Positions 10,933-21,004 of a stretch of DNA of 64,000 bases are shown here, in pieces (the first letter of the stretch is position 1; the number at the start of each line of letters is the position of its first letter). The notes under the pieces are model-generated. The model saw only the letters and a list, made by a program, of their open reading frames with translations, made no database searches and was not told the DNA's origin. The stretch is from an uncultured Gammaproteobacteria bacterium (GTDB lineage Bacteria; Pseudomonadota; Gammaproteobacteria; HK1), in the NCBI GenBank assembly GCA_958295835.1, contig OY282378.1, positions 3,621,694 through 3,685,693 of the forward strand, read 5' to 3'. The position numbers and the translations under genes were made by a program.

Positions 10933-12180
10933 TCAACCCGTCCGTGCCCCGGCACTTGGCGGTTCCTGCCGTTCGCCGGACCTGGCCACTCTCCATGCCG
11001 CGAGCAGGGCCGCCACCGCGGCGACGGCCGCCGCGATGGCGAGGATGATCACCCGATCGTAGTCCGCGGAGGCCCATACGAGCGCCGATACCGACGGAGC
11101 GATGGCGTAGCCCCCCATGTGCATGAGGCCGATCAGCCCCGACACGACCCCGAAGTTCCTCCTGCCGAGCAGCTCCGCCGTCACCATCGGGCGCATCACG
11201 CTGGCGATGCCGATCCCCGCTCCTTGCAGCACCACGAATCCGATCACGAGCGCCGGCGCCGCGCCTGCTTCGAGAAGGCAGACGCCCGCGATCGCCATCA
11301 TCGTGAAGCAGGCGGTCGATGCGGCGAGGGTGGTGGCGAGCCGGTCCGCCGCCATCAGCACCACGCGGCCGGCGACCTGCATGGGACCGATGAACGATGC
11401 CGCGGTGACCGCGAGACCGGCGTCGAGACCGCGGTCGGCCAGGATCGGCAGCACATGGGAGATCAGCATCCCGTGGTCGAGGGCGGCGAGGAAGATCGCG
11501 GTGGCGAGCAGCCAGAACGCGGGGAGCCTCGTGACCGCGAGCGCCTGGGCCGCACTCGCACTCGGATCCGGCGCGTGCATCGTGGCCTGCGTCTCGGCGC
11601 GACGGCACGCGCCCCAGATGAGCGGTACCGCGACGATACACACGACCGCGGCGAATATCCGGACCGTGCCGCGCCAGCCGAACTCTTCGGCCAGCAGGTG
11701 CGCGCTTGGAAAGGCCACCGTCCCCGCGAACCCCGCGACGATGGAGACGATGGTGATCGCCCGCCTCGCCCGATCGCCGGTCGAGCGCACCAGCACCGCG
11801 AAGCAGGCTTCGTAGAGGGTGCTCGACATCGCGACGCCGAGCCCGATCCAGATGCAGTAGAACTGCCACGGCTCGGTGACGGCGGAGAGCAGCGCGAGCA
11901 GCACCGCCCCGAGCACCGCGCTACCCGTGAAAATCGCACGGGCGAGACCACGGTCGATCAGGCGTCCGGCCACCGGAACGAGCGCCGCCGACACCAGGAG
12001 CGAGAGGGTGAAGGCAACCGAGAGCTCGGTCTTCGACCAGCCGAGGTCCCGCTCCCATTCCGGGAGCAGGGCCGGGAAGGCGTAGTACATGGCCGCCCAC
12101 ACGATCGTCTCCGCGATCGCGAGGGGCCAGACGATCGAATGGAATCGAGCGCGGGCCGCCGGTGAGGGCGCCGTGGTCAT
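10933..12180 (-). CDS. MFS transporter
   Basis: 415 residues from ATG 12180 (MTTAPSPAARARF). Twelve hydrophobic segments are visible, with the loop motif GRLIDRGLARAIF between helices 2 and 3 typical of the major facilitator superfamily, and a YYAFPALLPEWERDLGWS stretch resembling the monocarboxylate/oxalate-formate subgroup. Substrate unknown. It is divergent from the creatinase gene (182 bp between starts), so it could import creatine-like or related compounds, but only position supports that. No classical ribosome site is seen; a further in-frame start at 12231 exists but lacks support. Confidence 0.85.
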   Translation of the reverse strand: MTTAPSPAARARFHSIVWPLAIAETIVWAAMYYAFPALLPEWERDLGWSKTELSVAFTLSLLVSAALVPVAGRLIDRGLARAIFTGSAVLGAVLLALLSAVTEPWQFYCIWIGLGVAMSSTLYEACFAVLVRSTGDRARRAITIVSIVAGFAGTVAFPSAHLLAEEFGWRGTVRIFAAVVCIVAVPLIWGACRRAETQATMHAPDPSASAAQALAVTRLPAFWLLATAIFLAALDHGMLISHVLPILADRGLDAGLAVTAASFIGPMQVAGRVVLMAADRLATTLAASTACFTMMAIAGVCLLEAGAAPALVIGFVVLQGAGIGIASVMRPMVTAELLGRRNFGVVSGLIGLMHMGGYAIAPSVSALVWASADYDRVIILAIAAAVAAVAALLAAWRVARSGERQEPPSAGARTG

Positions 12181-12362
12181 GGAGAGGCGATGATAGCCGC
12201 GGGAGTGGCCGCAGGCGCGTGACGGGAGCACGACGGCAGGGCAGAATCACCGGAATCGTCGATATGCGGTTGCCCCGCCGCCCCGGCCCGGAGATTCTCA
12301 TCCGCCTTTCAGGCGGCCGGCGGGGCAGGCGAGGATCCGCACCACAGTTCGGAGGTCCTGCC

Positions 12363-13607
12363 ATGTCCGTGACGCCGGGTGACGGCAGCCGCTCGGTTCT
12401 CGATCGTCCTCGCCTGCTTTCGCTGTCCAACGGCGAGAAGCTGACGCCGACCTTTTCGCGCGAGGAGATGGATCGAAGGCTCTCGAAGTTGCGCGGCTGG
12501 ATGCGGGAGGCGTCGGTCGACGCATGCCTCTTCACGTCGATCCACAACGTCAACTATTTTGCGGACTACGTGTACTGCAGCTTCGGCCGCCACTACGGGC
12601 TCGTCGTCACCCACGACGCGCATACGATCATCGTCGCGAACCTCGACTACGGCCGGCCATGGCGGCGGAGCTTCGCGGACCATCTCGCCTATACCGACTG
12701 GCACCCCGACAACTTCTTCGTCGCGGTGCGGACCCTGTGCCCCGACCGCGGCCGGATCGGCATCGAGCTCGACCACGTCACCTGCGCCGCGCGAGCGAAG
12801 CTCGAGGCGGCGTTGCCGGGGGTGGAGCTCGTCGACGGAGGCGACGCGACGATGCGCATGCGGATGATCAAATCCGCCGAGGAGCAGGCGCTGATCCGCG
12901 ACGGCGCGGCCATCGCGGACATCGGCGGCATCGCGGGCGTCGAGGCAATCGCCGAACATGCGCCCGAGCACGAGATCGCGCTGCACGCGACCCAGGCGAT
13001 GGTGCGCGAAATCGCCCGCCGCTACCCGCACACCGAGCTGGCGGATACCTGGAGCTGGGTTCAATCCGGACTCGACACCGACGGTGCGCACAACCCGGTG
13101 ACCACGCGCAGGATCGCTCCCGGCGACATCCTGAGCGTCAATTGCTTCCCGATGATCTCGGGTTACTACCACGCGCTGGAGCGCACCTTGTTCTTCGATC
13201 ACGTCCCGGACGATGCGCTCGCGCTGTGGGAGGTGAATTGCAAGGTCCACCGCCGGGGTATCGAGCTCATTCGCCCCGGTGTACGGTGCATGGATATTGC
13301 CCACGAGCTGAACGCCCTCTACGCCGAGCACGGCCTGCTCGACCGAAGGACCTTCGGTTACGGACATTCGTTCGGGACGCTGTGCCACTACTACGGCCGC
13401 GAAGCAGGGCTCGAGCTGCGCGAAGACGTCGAGACGGTGCTCGTGCCGGGGATGGTGGTGTCGATGGAGCCGATGATCACGGTGCCGGAAGGATTGCCCG
13501 GGGCGGGTGGATACCGCGAGCACGACATGCTGATCGTCACCGAGGATGGAGCCGAGAACTTGACCCGCTTTCCGTTCGGCCCCGAACACAACGTCGTCGG
13601 AGCCTGA
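12363..13607 (+). CDS. Creatinase (creatine amidinohydrolase), M24 family
   Basis: 414 residues from ATG 12363 behind GGAGG. The sequence follows creatinase through the C-terminal pita-bread domain: FGYGHSFGTLCHYYGREAGL, ELREDVETVLVPGMVVSMEP, GAGGYREHDMLIVTEDGAEN and FPFGPEHN near the end, all typical of the enzyme that hydrolyses creatine to sarcosine and urea without a metal. N-terminal creatinase-N domain ~30-160 (SIHNVNYFADYVYC). The length equals that of known creatinases (about 400-410). Creatinase relatives also act on other amidines, so exact substrate should be treated as probable. No sarcosine oxidase genes lie nearby. Confidence 0.85.
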   Translation: MSVTPGDGSRSVLDRPRLLSLSNGEKLTPTFSREEMDRRLSKLRGWMREASVDACLFTSIHNVNYFADYVYCSFGRHYGLVVTHDAHTIIVANLDYGRPWRRSFADHLAYTDWHPDNFFVAVRTLCPDRGRIGIELDHVTCAARAKLEAALPGVELVDGGDATMRMRMIKSAEEQALIRDGAAIADIGGIAGVEAIAEHAPEHEIALHATQAMVREIARRYPHTELADTWSWVQSGLDTDGAHNPVTTRRIAPGDILSVNCFPMISGYYHALERTLFFDHVPDDALALWEVNCKVHRRGIELIRPGVRCMDIAHELNALYAEHGLLDRRTFGYGHSFGTLCHYYGREAGLELREDVETVLVPGMVVSMEPMITVPEGLPGAGGYREHDMLIVTEDGAENLTRFPFGPEHNVVGA

Positions 13608-13662
13608 TCCGTATCCGCCGCGAACCGGGAAGCCCGCACGCTTCACCTCGCTGCGATCGATA

Positions 13663-14187
13663 ATGACGCAACACCGCTATCCGCCGTCCGCGATGGTCTC
13701 GGACTACCTGGTGTCCGGAGCCGGGCTCGCGCTGTCGTTCCCGCCGCTGGTGATGTTCGATCTGCCGGCCGTCACCGCCGGCATCCTTGGACTGATGAGC
13801 CTTGGCTTCGCGATCCACGGATTCGGGGTGGTACGCCGGCAGCGGATCCGGGTGGAGACCGACGAGGACGGGCTGTGGTTCTCGCCGCCGCGCCGGCGGA
13901 TCGCCTGGAACGAGATCACCCGGTTCGGGCTCGCCTGGTTCTCGACCCGGCGCGACGGAGCCCGCGGCTGGATGGAGCTCAAGGTGGCGAGCCCCGCCGC
14001 GACCCTGCGCGTGGACTCGCGGCTGGAGCGGTTCAACGAGCTCGTCGGCCGCGCGTGGAGCGCCGCGTCGCGCCGCGGGGTCCGGCTCGACCCGACGACC
14101 CGGGCCAATCTCGAAGCCCTCGGGATGACGGCCGAAGCGCCGGAGACCGGTGGCCCGGCGCGAGCGCCCACGTCATCGAGGTCCTGA
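13663..14187 (+). CDS. Hypothetical membrane protein with PH-like cytoplasmic domain
   Basis: 174 residues from ATG 13663. Two hydrophobic stretches at ~15-55 (AGLALSFPPLVMFDL, TAGILGLMSLGFAIHGFG) are followed by a domain with RIRVETDEDGLWFSPPRRRIAWNEITRF, the pattern of bacterial PH-like membrane proteins (bPH/YcxB-like). The tail is low-complexity. No function assigned; it is 55 bp downstream of creatinase. Confidence 0.6.
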   Translation: MTQHRYPPSAMVSDYLVSGAGLALSFPPLVMFDLPAVTAGILGLMSLGFAIHGFGVVRRQRIRVETDEDGLWFSPPRRRIAWNEITRFGLAWFSTRRDGARGWMELKVASPAATLRVDSRLERFNELVGRAWSAASRRGVRLDPTTRANLEALGMTAEAPETGGPARAPTSSRS

Positions 14188-14357
14188 CGGTGCCGGGTCC
14201 GGGACGGTGAGGTGTACGTGCCCCGCATGAGCGCCTCCGTCGTCGAGGTCCCGACGGTGCGGGTCGAGCTCCGGCTCCGCACCCCTGGAGTGCTGCACGA
14301 TGCCGGCAGCATGTCGATTCACTTCGTGCACGAGACGTCGGGCGCCGGAGATCCGCC

Positions 14358-16250
14358 ATGAGCGGCAATGTTCTCGAGGTCTCGGATCTGCGGGTGGAGT
14401 TCCGGCTGCACGGCCAGGGGGTGCTGCGGGCCGTGGACGGCGTGTCGTTTCGCGTCCCGCACGGGAAGACGGTCGCCCTGGTCGGCGAATCGGGGTCCGG
14501 AAAATCGGTGATCTCGCAGTCGGTGATGGGGATCCTGCCGCCCGCGGCGCGGATCGGTGGAGGGACGATCCGCTTCCGCGCGGACGCCGGGGCAGAGGCA
14601 GGGGCAGGGGAGGGCGTGGATATCGCGGCGCTCGACCCCGACGGCCGGACGATGCGGGAGATCCGCGGCGGGCGGATCTCGATGATCTTCCAGGAGCCGA
14701 TGACCTCGCTCTCGTCGCTGCACACGGTGGGAGACCAGATCGGCGAGGCGGTGCGGCTGCATCGCGCCGTCACCTCCGCCGGAGCGCGCCGCCTCGCGGC
14801 GGAGATGCTCGGCATGGTCGGGTTCCCCAACCCCGGCAAGGCTCTCGACACCTACCCCTTCGAGCTCTCGGGAGGGCTGCGCCAGCGCGCGATGATCGCG
14901 ATGGCGCTGGTATGCCGCCCGGCGCTGCTGATCGCGGACGAGCCGACCACGGCGCTGGACGTGACCATCCAGGCGCAGATCCTCAAGCTTATCCGCGACC
15001 TGCAATCCGAGCTGCACATGGCGGTGCTCCTCATCACCCACGATCTCGGCGTGGTGGCGAACATGGCCGACGAGGTCGTCGTGGTCTACCACGGGCGGCT
15101 CATGGAGCGGGGCGCGCTGGAGGACCTCTACTCCGACCCACACCACCCCTACCTGAAGGCGTTGATGCGGGCGGTGCCGAGGATCGGCCTCGACCGCGGC
15201 GAGCGCCTGACCCCCATCCGCGAGGTGGAGCGTTCCTCGGGAGGGTACCTGCTCACCGGACGGGACCCGGAGCGGGCGGTAGCGGCGGACGAGCCGCTGC
15301 TGACGGTGCGCGATCTCTCGAAGACCTACACCGTCCGCAAGTCGGGGATGCTCGGCTCGAAGGCCGGTGCGCCGGTGCGCGCCCTCGACGGCGTGAGCTT
15401 CGACGTGCGCCGCGGCGAATGCCTCGGGCTCGTCGGCGAGAGCGGATGCGGCAAGACCACGGTGAGCAAGATCCTGATGCGGGTGGTGGAGCCGGATGCG
15501 GGCGAGGCGATCTACCACGAGGCCGGTGGCAGCTTCTCGCTGTTCGACCTCGAAGGCGAGGCCCTCGCCGCGTTCCGCCGCAAGGTGCAGTACGTGTTCC
15601 AGGACCCGGTGAGCTCGCTCAATCCGCGCATGACGGTGTTCGACATCATCAGCGAGCCGCTGGTCATCCACCGCATCGGCGACCGCGCCGAGCGCGCCGC
15701 CATCGTGCAGGAGCTGATGGGCCACGTCGGCCTCGACCCACGTTTCCTCTCGCGCTATCCGCACAGCTTCTCGGGGGGCCAGCGCCAGAGGATCGGCATC
15801 GCCCGCGCGCTCGCCCTCAACCCCGAGCTCATCATCTGCGACGAGCCCGTCTCCGCCCTCGACGTGTCGGTGCAGGCGCAGGTCCTGAACCTGCTGAAGG
15901 ACCTCCAGTCGGAGCTGGGGCTGACCTACCTGTTCATCTCCCACAACCTCGCGGTGGTCGATTACATGGCGGACCGCATCGCGGTGATGTGCGCGGGCCA
16001 CCTGGTGGAGGTGGCGCCGCGCGAGCGACTGTTCGAGAATCCGATCCACCCGTACACCCGGGCGCTGCTCGCCGCGGTGCCTCGCACGGACCCCGCGGCC
16101 CGTCTCGATCTCGGTGCGCTGATGGAAGGCAAGGTCTCGAACCCGGTCGAGTGGCCGGAGCCGTTCACCGTGACCCGCGCCCTGCGTCCGGGACTCGTCG
16201 AGATCTCTCCGGGACATACGGTCCGCGCGAGCGGCGAGCCGCGGGCATGA
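14358..16250 (+). CDS. Peptide-type ABC transporter, fused ATP-binding protein (DppD-DppF)
   Basis: 630 residues with two complete ABC domains in one chain. Domain 1 (~5-265): Walker A GESGSGKS at 43-50, signature LSGGLRQR near 170, Walker [13 protein letters not shown]. Domain 2 (~310-590): Walker A GESGCGKT near 359-366, signature FSGGQRQR near 471, Walker [12 protein letters not shown]. Each is followed by the oligopeptide C-terminal extension typical of peptide/nickel importers ([22 protein letters not shown]). It energises uptake through the two permeases encoded downstream. Its stop overlaps a possible ATG of the binding-protein gene (ATGA at 16247), indicating one operon. Confidence 0.93.
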   Translation: MSGNVLEVSDLRVEFRLHGQGVLRAVDGVSFRVPHGKTVALVGESGSGKSVISQSVMGILPPAARIGGGTIRFRADAGAEAGAGEGVDIAALDPDGRTMREIRGGRISMIFQEPMTSLSSLHTVGDQIGEAVRLHRAVTSAGARRLAAEMLGMVGFPNPGKALDTYPFELSGGLRQRAMIAMALVCRPALLIADEPTTALDVTIQAQILKLIRDLQSELHMAVLLITHDLGVVANMADEVVVVYHGRLMERGALEDLYSDPHHPYLKALMRAVPRIGLDRGERLTPIREVERSSGGYLLTGRDPERAVAADEPLLTVRDLSKTYTVRKSGMLGSKAGAPVRALDGVSFDVRRGECLGLVGESGCGKTTVSKILMRVVEPDAGEAIYHEAGGSFSLFDLEGEALAAFRRKVQYVFQDPVSSLNPRMTVFDIISEPLVIHRIGDRAERAAIVQELMGHVGLDPRFLSRYPHSFSGGQRQRIGIARALALNPELIICDEPVSALDVSVQAQVLNLLKDLQSELGLTYLFISHNLAVVDYMADRIAVMCAGHLVEVAPRERLFENPIHPYTRALLAAVPRTDPAARLDLGALMEGKVSNPVEWPEPFTVTRALRPGLVEISPGHTVRASGEPRA

Positions 16251-16318
16251 GCCGCCACGCACGCCGTCATTTCCCCGGCCGCGGCCATTCATGCGGAAGC
16301 GGTGAGCCGTCCCGGTCG

Positions 16319-18247
16319 ATGACGCGGCTCACCGGCCTGCTTCCCCGCGGGACGGTTGCCGGTCTCGCCGCGGCGGCGTTCGTCGCCGCGTTCGCGAGCG
16401 CGGAGGCGGCGGGAAATCCGTACATCGAGACCCCGGCCCTCGCCGAAGAAGTCGCGGCGGGCCGGGTTCCCCCGGTGGCGCAGCGCCTGCCGGCGCGTCC
16501 CCTGGTCGTCCCGCTCGCCGGAAACGGGCTCGCGCCGGGGAAGCACGGGGGAGAGCTGCGGCTGCTGATGGGCCGGTCCAAGGACGTGCGCCTGATGGTG
16601 GTCTACGGCTACGCGCGGCTGGTCGGCTACGACCGCGGCTACCGCCTCGTCCCCGACCTCCTGGAGGGCGTGGACGTCGAGGAAGGACGCATCTTCACCC
16701 TCCGGCTCCGTCCCGGCCACCGCTGGTCGGACGGCCATCCCTTCACCAGCGAGGACTTCCGCTACTACTGGGAGGACGTCGCCACCCACGAGGCCCTCGC
16801 CCCCTTCGGTCCGCCCCGCGCGTATCTCGTGGAGGGCGAGCCGCCGCGCTTCGAGGTGCTCGACGAACACTCCGTGCGCTATACGTGGCCGCGACCCAAC
16901 CCGTTCTTCCTGCCGGCGCTGGCGGGCGCCCGGCCCGAGCCGCTCTATGCCCCCGCGCACTACCTCGAGGCGTTTCATGCCCGCTACACCGGCGAAGACG
17001 CGCTGCGGAAGCTGGCGCGGGAAGAAGGCAAGCGCAACTGGGCCGCCGTCCACACCAGCCGCTTCCGGCCCTACAAGAACACGAACCCCGACCTCCCGAC
17101 CCTCCAGCCCTGGGTCAACACCACGGCGCCTCCCTCCCAGCGCTACGTATTCGTCCGCAACCCCTGGTTCCACCGGGTGGACACGAACGGCCGGCAGCTT
17201 CCGTACATCGATCGGGTGGTCATGAACATTTCCGACGGCAAGCTCGTGCCCGCGAAGACCGGAGCGGGGGAGTCGGATCTGCAGGCGCGTCACCTCTCCT
17301 TCAACGACTACACGTTCCTCAAGCAGAGCGAGAAGCGCAACGCGAAGCAGGTGCGGCTGTGGGAGACCACCAGGGGGGCGCACGTCGCGCTCTATCCCAA
17401 CCTCAACGTCGAGGATTCCGGCTGGCGGGCGCTCCTGCGCGACGTGCGGTTCCGGCGCGCGCTCTCGCTCGCGACCGATCGCCACGAGATCAACCAGGTG
17501 ATCTACTTCGGGCTCGCGACGGAAGGGAACGACACCGTGCACGCGAAGTGCCCGCTGTACGACGAGGGGTACCGCACGCGCTGGGCGCGGTTCGATCTCG
17601 ACGCCGCGAACGCGCTCCTCGACGAGATCGGGCTCGTGGAGCGCAATGACGAAGGCATCCGGCTCATGCCGGACGGCAGGCCGCTGGAGATCATCGTCGA
17701 GACCGCGGGCGAGGACACCGAGCAGACCGACGTGCTGGAGCTCGTCGGCTGGACCTGGAAGGAGGCCGGGATCAAGCTGTTCTCGAAGCCACTGCAGCGC
17801 GAGGTGTTCAGGAACCGCATCTTCTCCGGGCAGACCGTGGTCTCGGTGTGGAGCGGGATCGAGAACGGGCTGCCGGTCCCGGACATGAGTCCGCGGGGCC
17901 TCGCCCCGACCAGCCAGGACCAGTACCAGTGGCCGCGCTGGGGACAGCATTACGAGAGTGCGGGCGCATCGGGAGAGGCCCCGGCGCTGGCGCCGGCCCG
18001 CGAGCTCGTCGCGCTGAACCGCGGCTGGCTCTCCGCCCCGGACACCGCCGCCCGGCGCACGATCTGGAAGCGGATGCTCGAGATCCGGGCCGACAACGTG
18101 TTCAGCATCGGCATCGTCTCCGGGGTGCCGCAGCCGGTGGTGGTGGACGCGCGCCTGCGCAACGTCCCCGAGCAGGGGATCTACAACTGGGACCCCGGCG
18201 CCCACTTCGGCATCTACCGTCCCGATACCTTCTGGTTCGAGGACTGA
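16319..18247 (+). CDS. ABC transporter substrate-binding protein, family 5
   Basis: 642 residues from ATG 16319, chosen because it gives a compact Sec signal peptide (MTRLTGLLPRGTVAG then AAAAFVAAFASAEA). An in-frame ATG at 16247 overlaps the upstream stop (ATGA) and would add a 24-residue n-region. The mature part matches peptide/opine-type binding proteins (SBP_bac_5): GYDRGYRLVPDLLEGV, RPGHRWSDGHPFTSEDF, FRRALSLATDRHEINQVIYFG region, and LDAANALLDEIGL. Ligand unknown; large SBP_5 proteins bind peptides, opines or glycosides. Part of the 14.4-20.6 kb importer operon. Confidence 0.9.
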   Translation: MTRLTGLLPRGTVAGLAAAAFVAAFASAEAAGNPYIETPALAEEVAAGRVPPVAQRLPARPLVVPLAGNGLAPGKHGGELRLLMGRSKDVRLMVVYGYARLVGYDRGYRLVPDLLEGVDVEEGRIFTLRLRPGHRWSDGHPFTSEDFRYYWEDVATHEALAPFGPPRAYLVEGEPPRFEVLDEHSVRYTWPRPNPFFLPALAGARPEPLYAPAHYLEAFHARYTGEDALRKLAREEGKRNWAAVHTSRFRPYKNTNPDLPTLQPWVNTTAPPSQRYVFVRNPWFHRVDTNGRQLPYIDRVVMNISDGKLVPAKTGAGESDLQARHLSFNDYTFLKQSEKRNAKQVRLWETTRGAHVALYPNLNVEDSGWRALLRDVRFRRALSLATDRHEINQVIYFGLATEGNDTVHAKCPLYDEGYRTRWARFDLDAANALLDEIGLVERNDEGIRLMPDGRPLEIIVETAGEDTEQTDVLELVGWTWKEAGIKLFSKPLQREVFRNRIFSGQTVVSVWSGIENGLPVPDMSPRGLAPTSQDQYQWPRWGQHYESAGASGEAPALAPARELVALNRGWLSAPDTAARRTIWKRMLEIRADNVFSIGIVSGVPQPVVVDARLRNVPEQGIYNWDPGAHFGIYRPDTFWFED

Positions 18248-18254
18248 GCGGCCC

Positions 18255-18359
18255 ATGCTCCGAGATGTCCTCCGGCATGTCTTCGCGGCCCCCGGGAACG
18301 TGATCCGCGGCCGCGACCCCGGCATCCACCGCCCCGACACCTTCCGGTTCGAGGACTGA
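18255..18359 (+). pseudogene. Duplicated C-terminal tail of the binding-protein gene
   Basis: A 34-codon frame ends IHRPDTFRFED, an imperfect copy of the IYRPDTFWFED that ends the real binding protein at 18247. The nucleotides around both stops also repeat (GGACTGAGCGGnnCATGCT). This looks like a small tandem duplication left between the binding protein and permease genes. Confidence 0.6.
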
Positions 18360-18366
18360 GCGGGTC

Positions 18367-19365
18367 ATGCTGCAATACACCATCCGGCGCATCTTCGTGA
18401 TGATCCCCACCCTGGTGGTCATCAGCGCCCTGGTGTTCACCATCATCCAGCTTCCCGAGGGCGACTACCTCACGTCCTACATCGCCGAGCTGGAAGCGAC
18501 CGGCGAGAAGGTGTCGCAGGAGAAGGTCGAGTTCCTGCGCCGGCAGTATGGCCTCGACCGCCCGGTGGTGGAGCAGTACGCGACCTGGGTGCTGGGAATG
18601 CTGCAAGGAGACTTCGGCTACTCGTTCGAGCACGATCTCCCGGTCAACGAGGTGGTGGGGGATCGGCTGTTCCTGACCTTCCTGCTCTCGTTCTCGACCA
18701 TCGTGTTCACCTGGGCCGTCTCCTTTCCCATCGGGGTCTACTCCGCGACCCACCAGTACAGTTGGGGAGACCACGGCCTGACCCTGATCGGCTTCCTCGG
18801 GCTCGCGACCCCGAACTTCCTCCTCGCCCTGGTGCTGCTGTACTTCGCAAACGTGGTGTTCGGCACGTCGATCGGAGGGCTGATGGACCCGGAGTTCGTC
18901 GATCAACCGATGAGCTGGGCGAAGTTCACGTCGGTGCTGGAGCACCTGTGGATCCCGGTGGTGGTCATCGGCACCTCCGGGACCGCGGCGATGATCCGGC
19001 GCCTGCGCGCGAACCTCCTCGACGAGCTTCAGAAGCAGTACGTGGCCACCGGGCGCGCGAAGGGGCTGCCGCCGTTCCGGCTGCTGGTGAAGTACCCGCT
19101 GCGGATGTCCCTCAACCCCTTCATCGCGGACATCGGCAACCTGCTGCCGCAGGTCGTCTCCGGCGCCGCCATCGTCTCCGTGGTGCTCTCGCTGCCGACC
19201 ACCGGGCCGATGCTGGTGCGGGCGCTGCAGAGCCAGGATATGTACCTCGCCGGCTCGTTCCTGATGTTCCTCGCGGCCCTCACGGTGGTCGGGATGTTCC
19301 TGTCCGACCTCGCGCTGGCGGCGCTCGATCCGAGGATCCGGCTCGGGGGAGGGGCGCGGCGATGA
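18367..19365 (+). CDS. ABC transporter permease, DppB type
   Basis: 332 residues from ATG 18367. The N-terminal segment MLQYTIRRIFVMIPTL with LRRQYGLDRPVVEQY and GDFGYSF, and the C-terminal EAA-type loop (YVATGRAKGLPPFRLLVKY) are typical of DppB/OppB inner-membrane permeases. Six membrane helices are visible. It forms the pore with the DppC-type subunit encoded 67 bp downstream and docks the fused ATPase. Confidence 0.92.
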   Translation: MLQYTIRRIFVMIPTLVVISALVFTIIQLPEGDYLTSYIAELEATGEKVSQEKVEFLRRQYGLDRPVVEQYATWVLGMLQGDFGYSFEHDLPVNEVVGDRLFLTFLLSFSTIVFTWAVSFPIGVYSATHQYSWGDHGLTLIGFLGLATPNFLLALVLLYFANVVFGTSIGGLMDPEFVDQPMSWAKFTSVLEHLWIPVVVIGTSGTAAMIRRLRANLLDELQKQYVATGRAKGLPPFRLLVKYPLRMSLNPFIADIGNLLPQVVSGAAIVSVVLSLPTTGPMLVRALQSQDMYLAGSFLMFLAALTVVGMFLSDLALAALDPRIRLGGGARR

Positions 19366-19432
19366 GTCGTGCCGGCATGGCCCGGAACGCACGCGGGGCG
19401 CCTGTGCACCCGGCAGAAGGGGACATGACGCG

Positions 19433-20614
19433 ATGAGCGGCGGGGGTGCGGCGGCCGGCGACCGCCTGGAACATTACGTCTCTACGGACCCCTTCGATCC
19501 GCATTCGATCGAGGCGCTGACCCCGGAGCAGGAGCGGTTCTACCTCGCCTCGCAGTGGCGGATGATGTGGTGGCGGTTCAAGCGCCACCACCTCGCGGTG
19601 GTGTCCGGGGCGGTGCTCGCGCTGCTGTACCTGTCGGTGCTGGTGAGCGAGGTCATCGCTCCCTACGACCTGCACTCGCGCCACAGCGACTACATCTACG
19701 CACCGCCCCAGCCGGTACGGCTGTTCCACGAGGGAGAGTTCGCCGGCCCCTTCGTCTACGGCCTGCACTACCGGCTCGACATGGAGAACCTCAAGCGCGA
19801 GTACCGGGAGGACCGCGCCCGGCGGTACCGGCTGCGGTTTCTGTGCTCCGGCGATCCCTACCGGTTCTGGGGGAAGCTGGAGGCGTCCTTCCACCTGGTA
19901 TGCGTCGAGGACGGGGGCACGCTCTTCCTGCTCGGCACCGACCGGCTCGGGCGCGACGTGCTCTCGCGCATGGTCCACGGGGCGCGGATCTCGCTCACCA
20001 TCGGGCTGGTGGGGATCGCGGTGAGCTTCGCGGTCGGCCTCGTGCTCGGCGGGCTCGCCGGCTACTACGGCGGCTGGGTGGACAGCCTCGTCCAGCGGCT
20101 CATCGAGATCATCCGCTCCTTTCCGGAGCTGCCGCTGTGGATGGCCCTCTCGGCGGCACTGCCGGTGACCTGGAGCCCGATCGGGGTGTTCTTCGGCATC
20201 ACCATCATCCTCGGCCTCATCGACTGGACGGGGCTCGCCCGCGCCGTGCGCTCGAAGCTGCTCGCGCTGCGCGAGGAGGACTTCACGACCGCTGCGGTGC
20301 TGATGGGGGCCCGTCCGGGCCGGGTGATTGCGCGCCACCTCCTCCCGAACTTCATGAGCCATCTCATCGCCTCGGCCACGCTGTCGATTCCGGCGATGAT
20401 CCTCGGCGAGACCGCGCTCAGTTTCCTCGGGCTCGGGCTGCGACCGCCGGTGACGAGCTGGGGGGTCCTGCTCACCGAGGCGCAGAACGTCAACGCCGTC
20501 GCCCTCTACCCGTGGCTCATGTTCCCGGTGGTCCCGGTGGTGATCACGGTCCTCGCCTTCAACTTCCTCGGCGACGGCCTGCGCGACGCGGCGGACCCGT
20601 ACAAGGCGGATTGA
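19433..20614 (+). CDS. ABC transporter permease, DppC/YejE type
   Basis: 393 residues from ATG 19433. A long N-terminal cytoplasmic region (QWRMMWWRFKRHHLAVVSG) precedes helix 1. The extended periplasmic loop (YAPPQPVRLFHEG to GGTLFLLGTDRLGRDVLSR) resembles YejE and other large DppC subunits rather than the ~300-residue standard form. The EAA loop is TAAVLMGARPGRVIARHLLPN. Last gene of the importer operon; no terminator is obvious after 20614. Confidence 0.92.
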   Translation: MSGGGAAAGDRLEHYVSTDPFDPHSIEALTPEQERFYLASQWRMMWWRFKRHHLAVVSGAVLALLYLSVLVSEVIAPYDLHSRHSDYIYAPPQPVRLFHEGEFAGPFVYGLHYRLDMENLKREYREDRARRYRLRFLCSGDPYRFWGKLEASFHLVCVEDGGTLFLLGTDRLGRDVLSRMVHGARISLTIGLVGIAVSFAVGLVLGGLAGYYGGWVDSLVQRLIEIIRSFPELPLWMALSAALPVTWSPIGVFFGITIILGLIDWTGLARAVRSKLLALREEDFTTAAVLMGARPGRVIARHLLPNFMSHLIASATLSIPAMILGETALSFLGLGLRPPVTSWGVLLTEAQNVNAVALYPWLMFPVVPVVITVLAFNFLGDGLRDAADPYKAD

Positions 20615-20782
20615 GTCGGGCATTCGTGCAGTCCCGGGACTACCGACCCATCGAAGAATGCCTACGAACGACGCGACGCGGCCCGCGCGGGCCGGGTGCT
20701 ACGCTCAAGCGGGATCTCGGCAGTGCGCACCCCCGAGGCGGCCGAAGCCGGGGAATCCGCGGGAGCATGAGAAGATATTGCG

Positions 20783-21001
20783 ATGGGACGTCTCTTGTTT
20801 GCCGGTTTCAACCTCGTGGGTGGCTGCGCGATTACCTTCGGGCTGATCCTCTCCGCGGAGAACACACCCTATCCGACACCCGTCGGGATCGGGCTGGCGT
20901 TACTCATCGGGGGGACGCTGATGGCCGCCAGTGTGGGGCTTCCGGTGTATTTCTGGTGGATCGAGCGGCAGGAAGAAAGGTTGTCCCGCGGCGACGGGTG
21001 A
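20783..21001 (+). CDS. Small membrane protein, hypothetical
   Basis: 72 residues from ATG 20783, with two hydrophobic helices (LLFAGFNLVGGCAITFGLIL and GIGLALLIGGTLMAASVGLP) and a charged tail. No family recognised. The next small membrane gene starts 3 bp after its stop, so the two are probably co-expressed. Confidence 0.5.
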   Translation: MGRLLFAGFNLVGGCAITFGLILSAENTPYPTPVGIGLALLIGGTLMAASVGLPVYFWWIERQEERLSRGDG

Positions 21002-21004
21002 ACC

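Noticed and set aside
14319-18340. Two long minus frames opposite the ABC operon
   Set aside because: Both are His/Arg-rich shadows of the fused ATPase and the binding protein, whose motifs are unambiguous on the plus strand.
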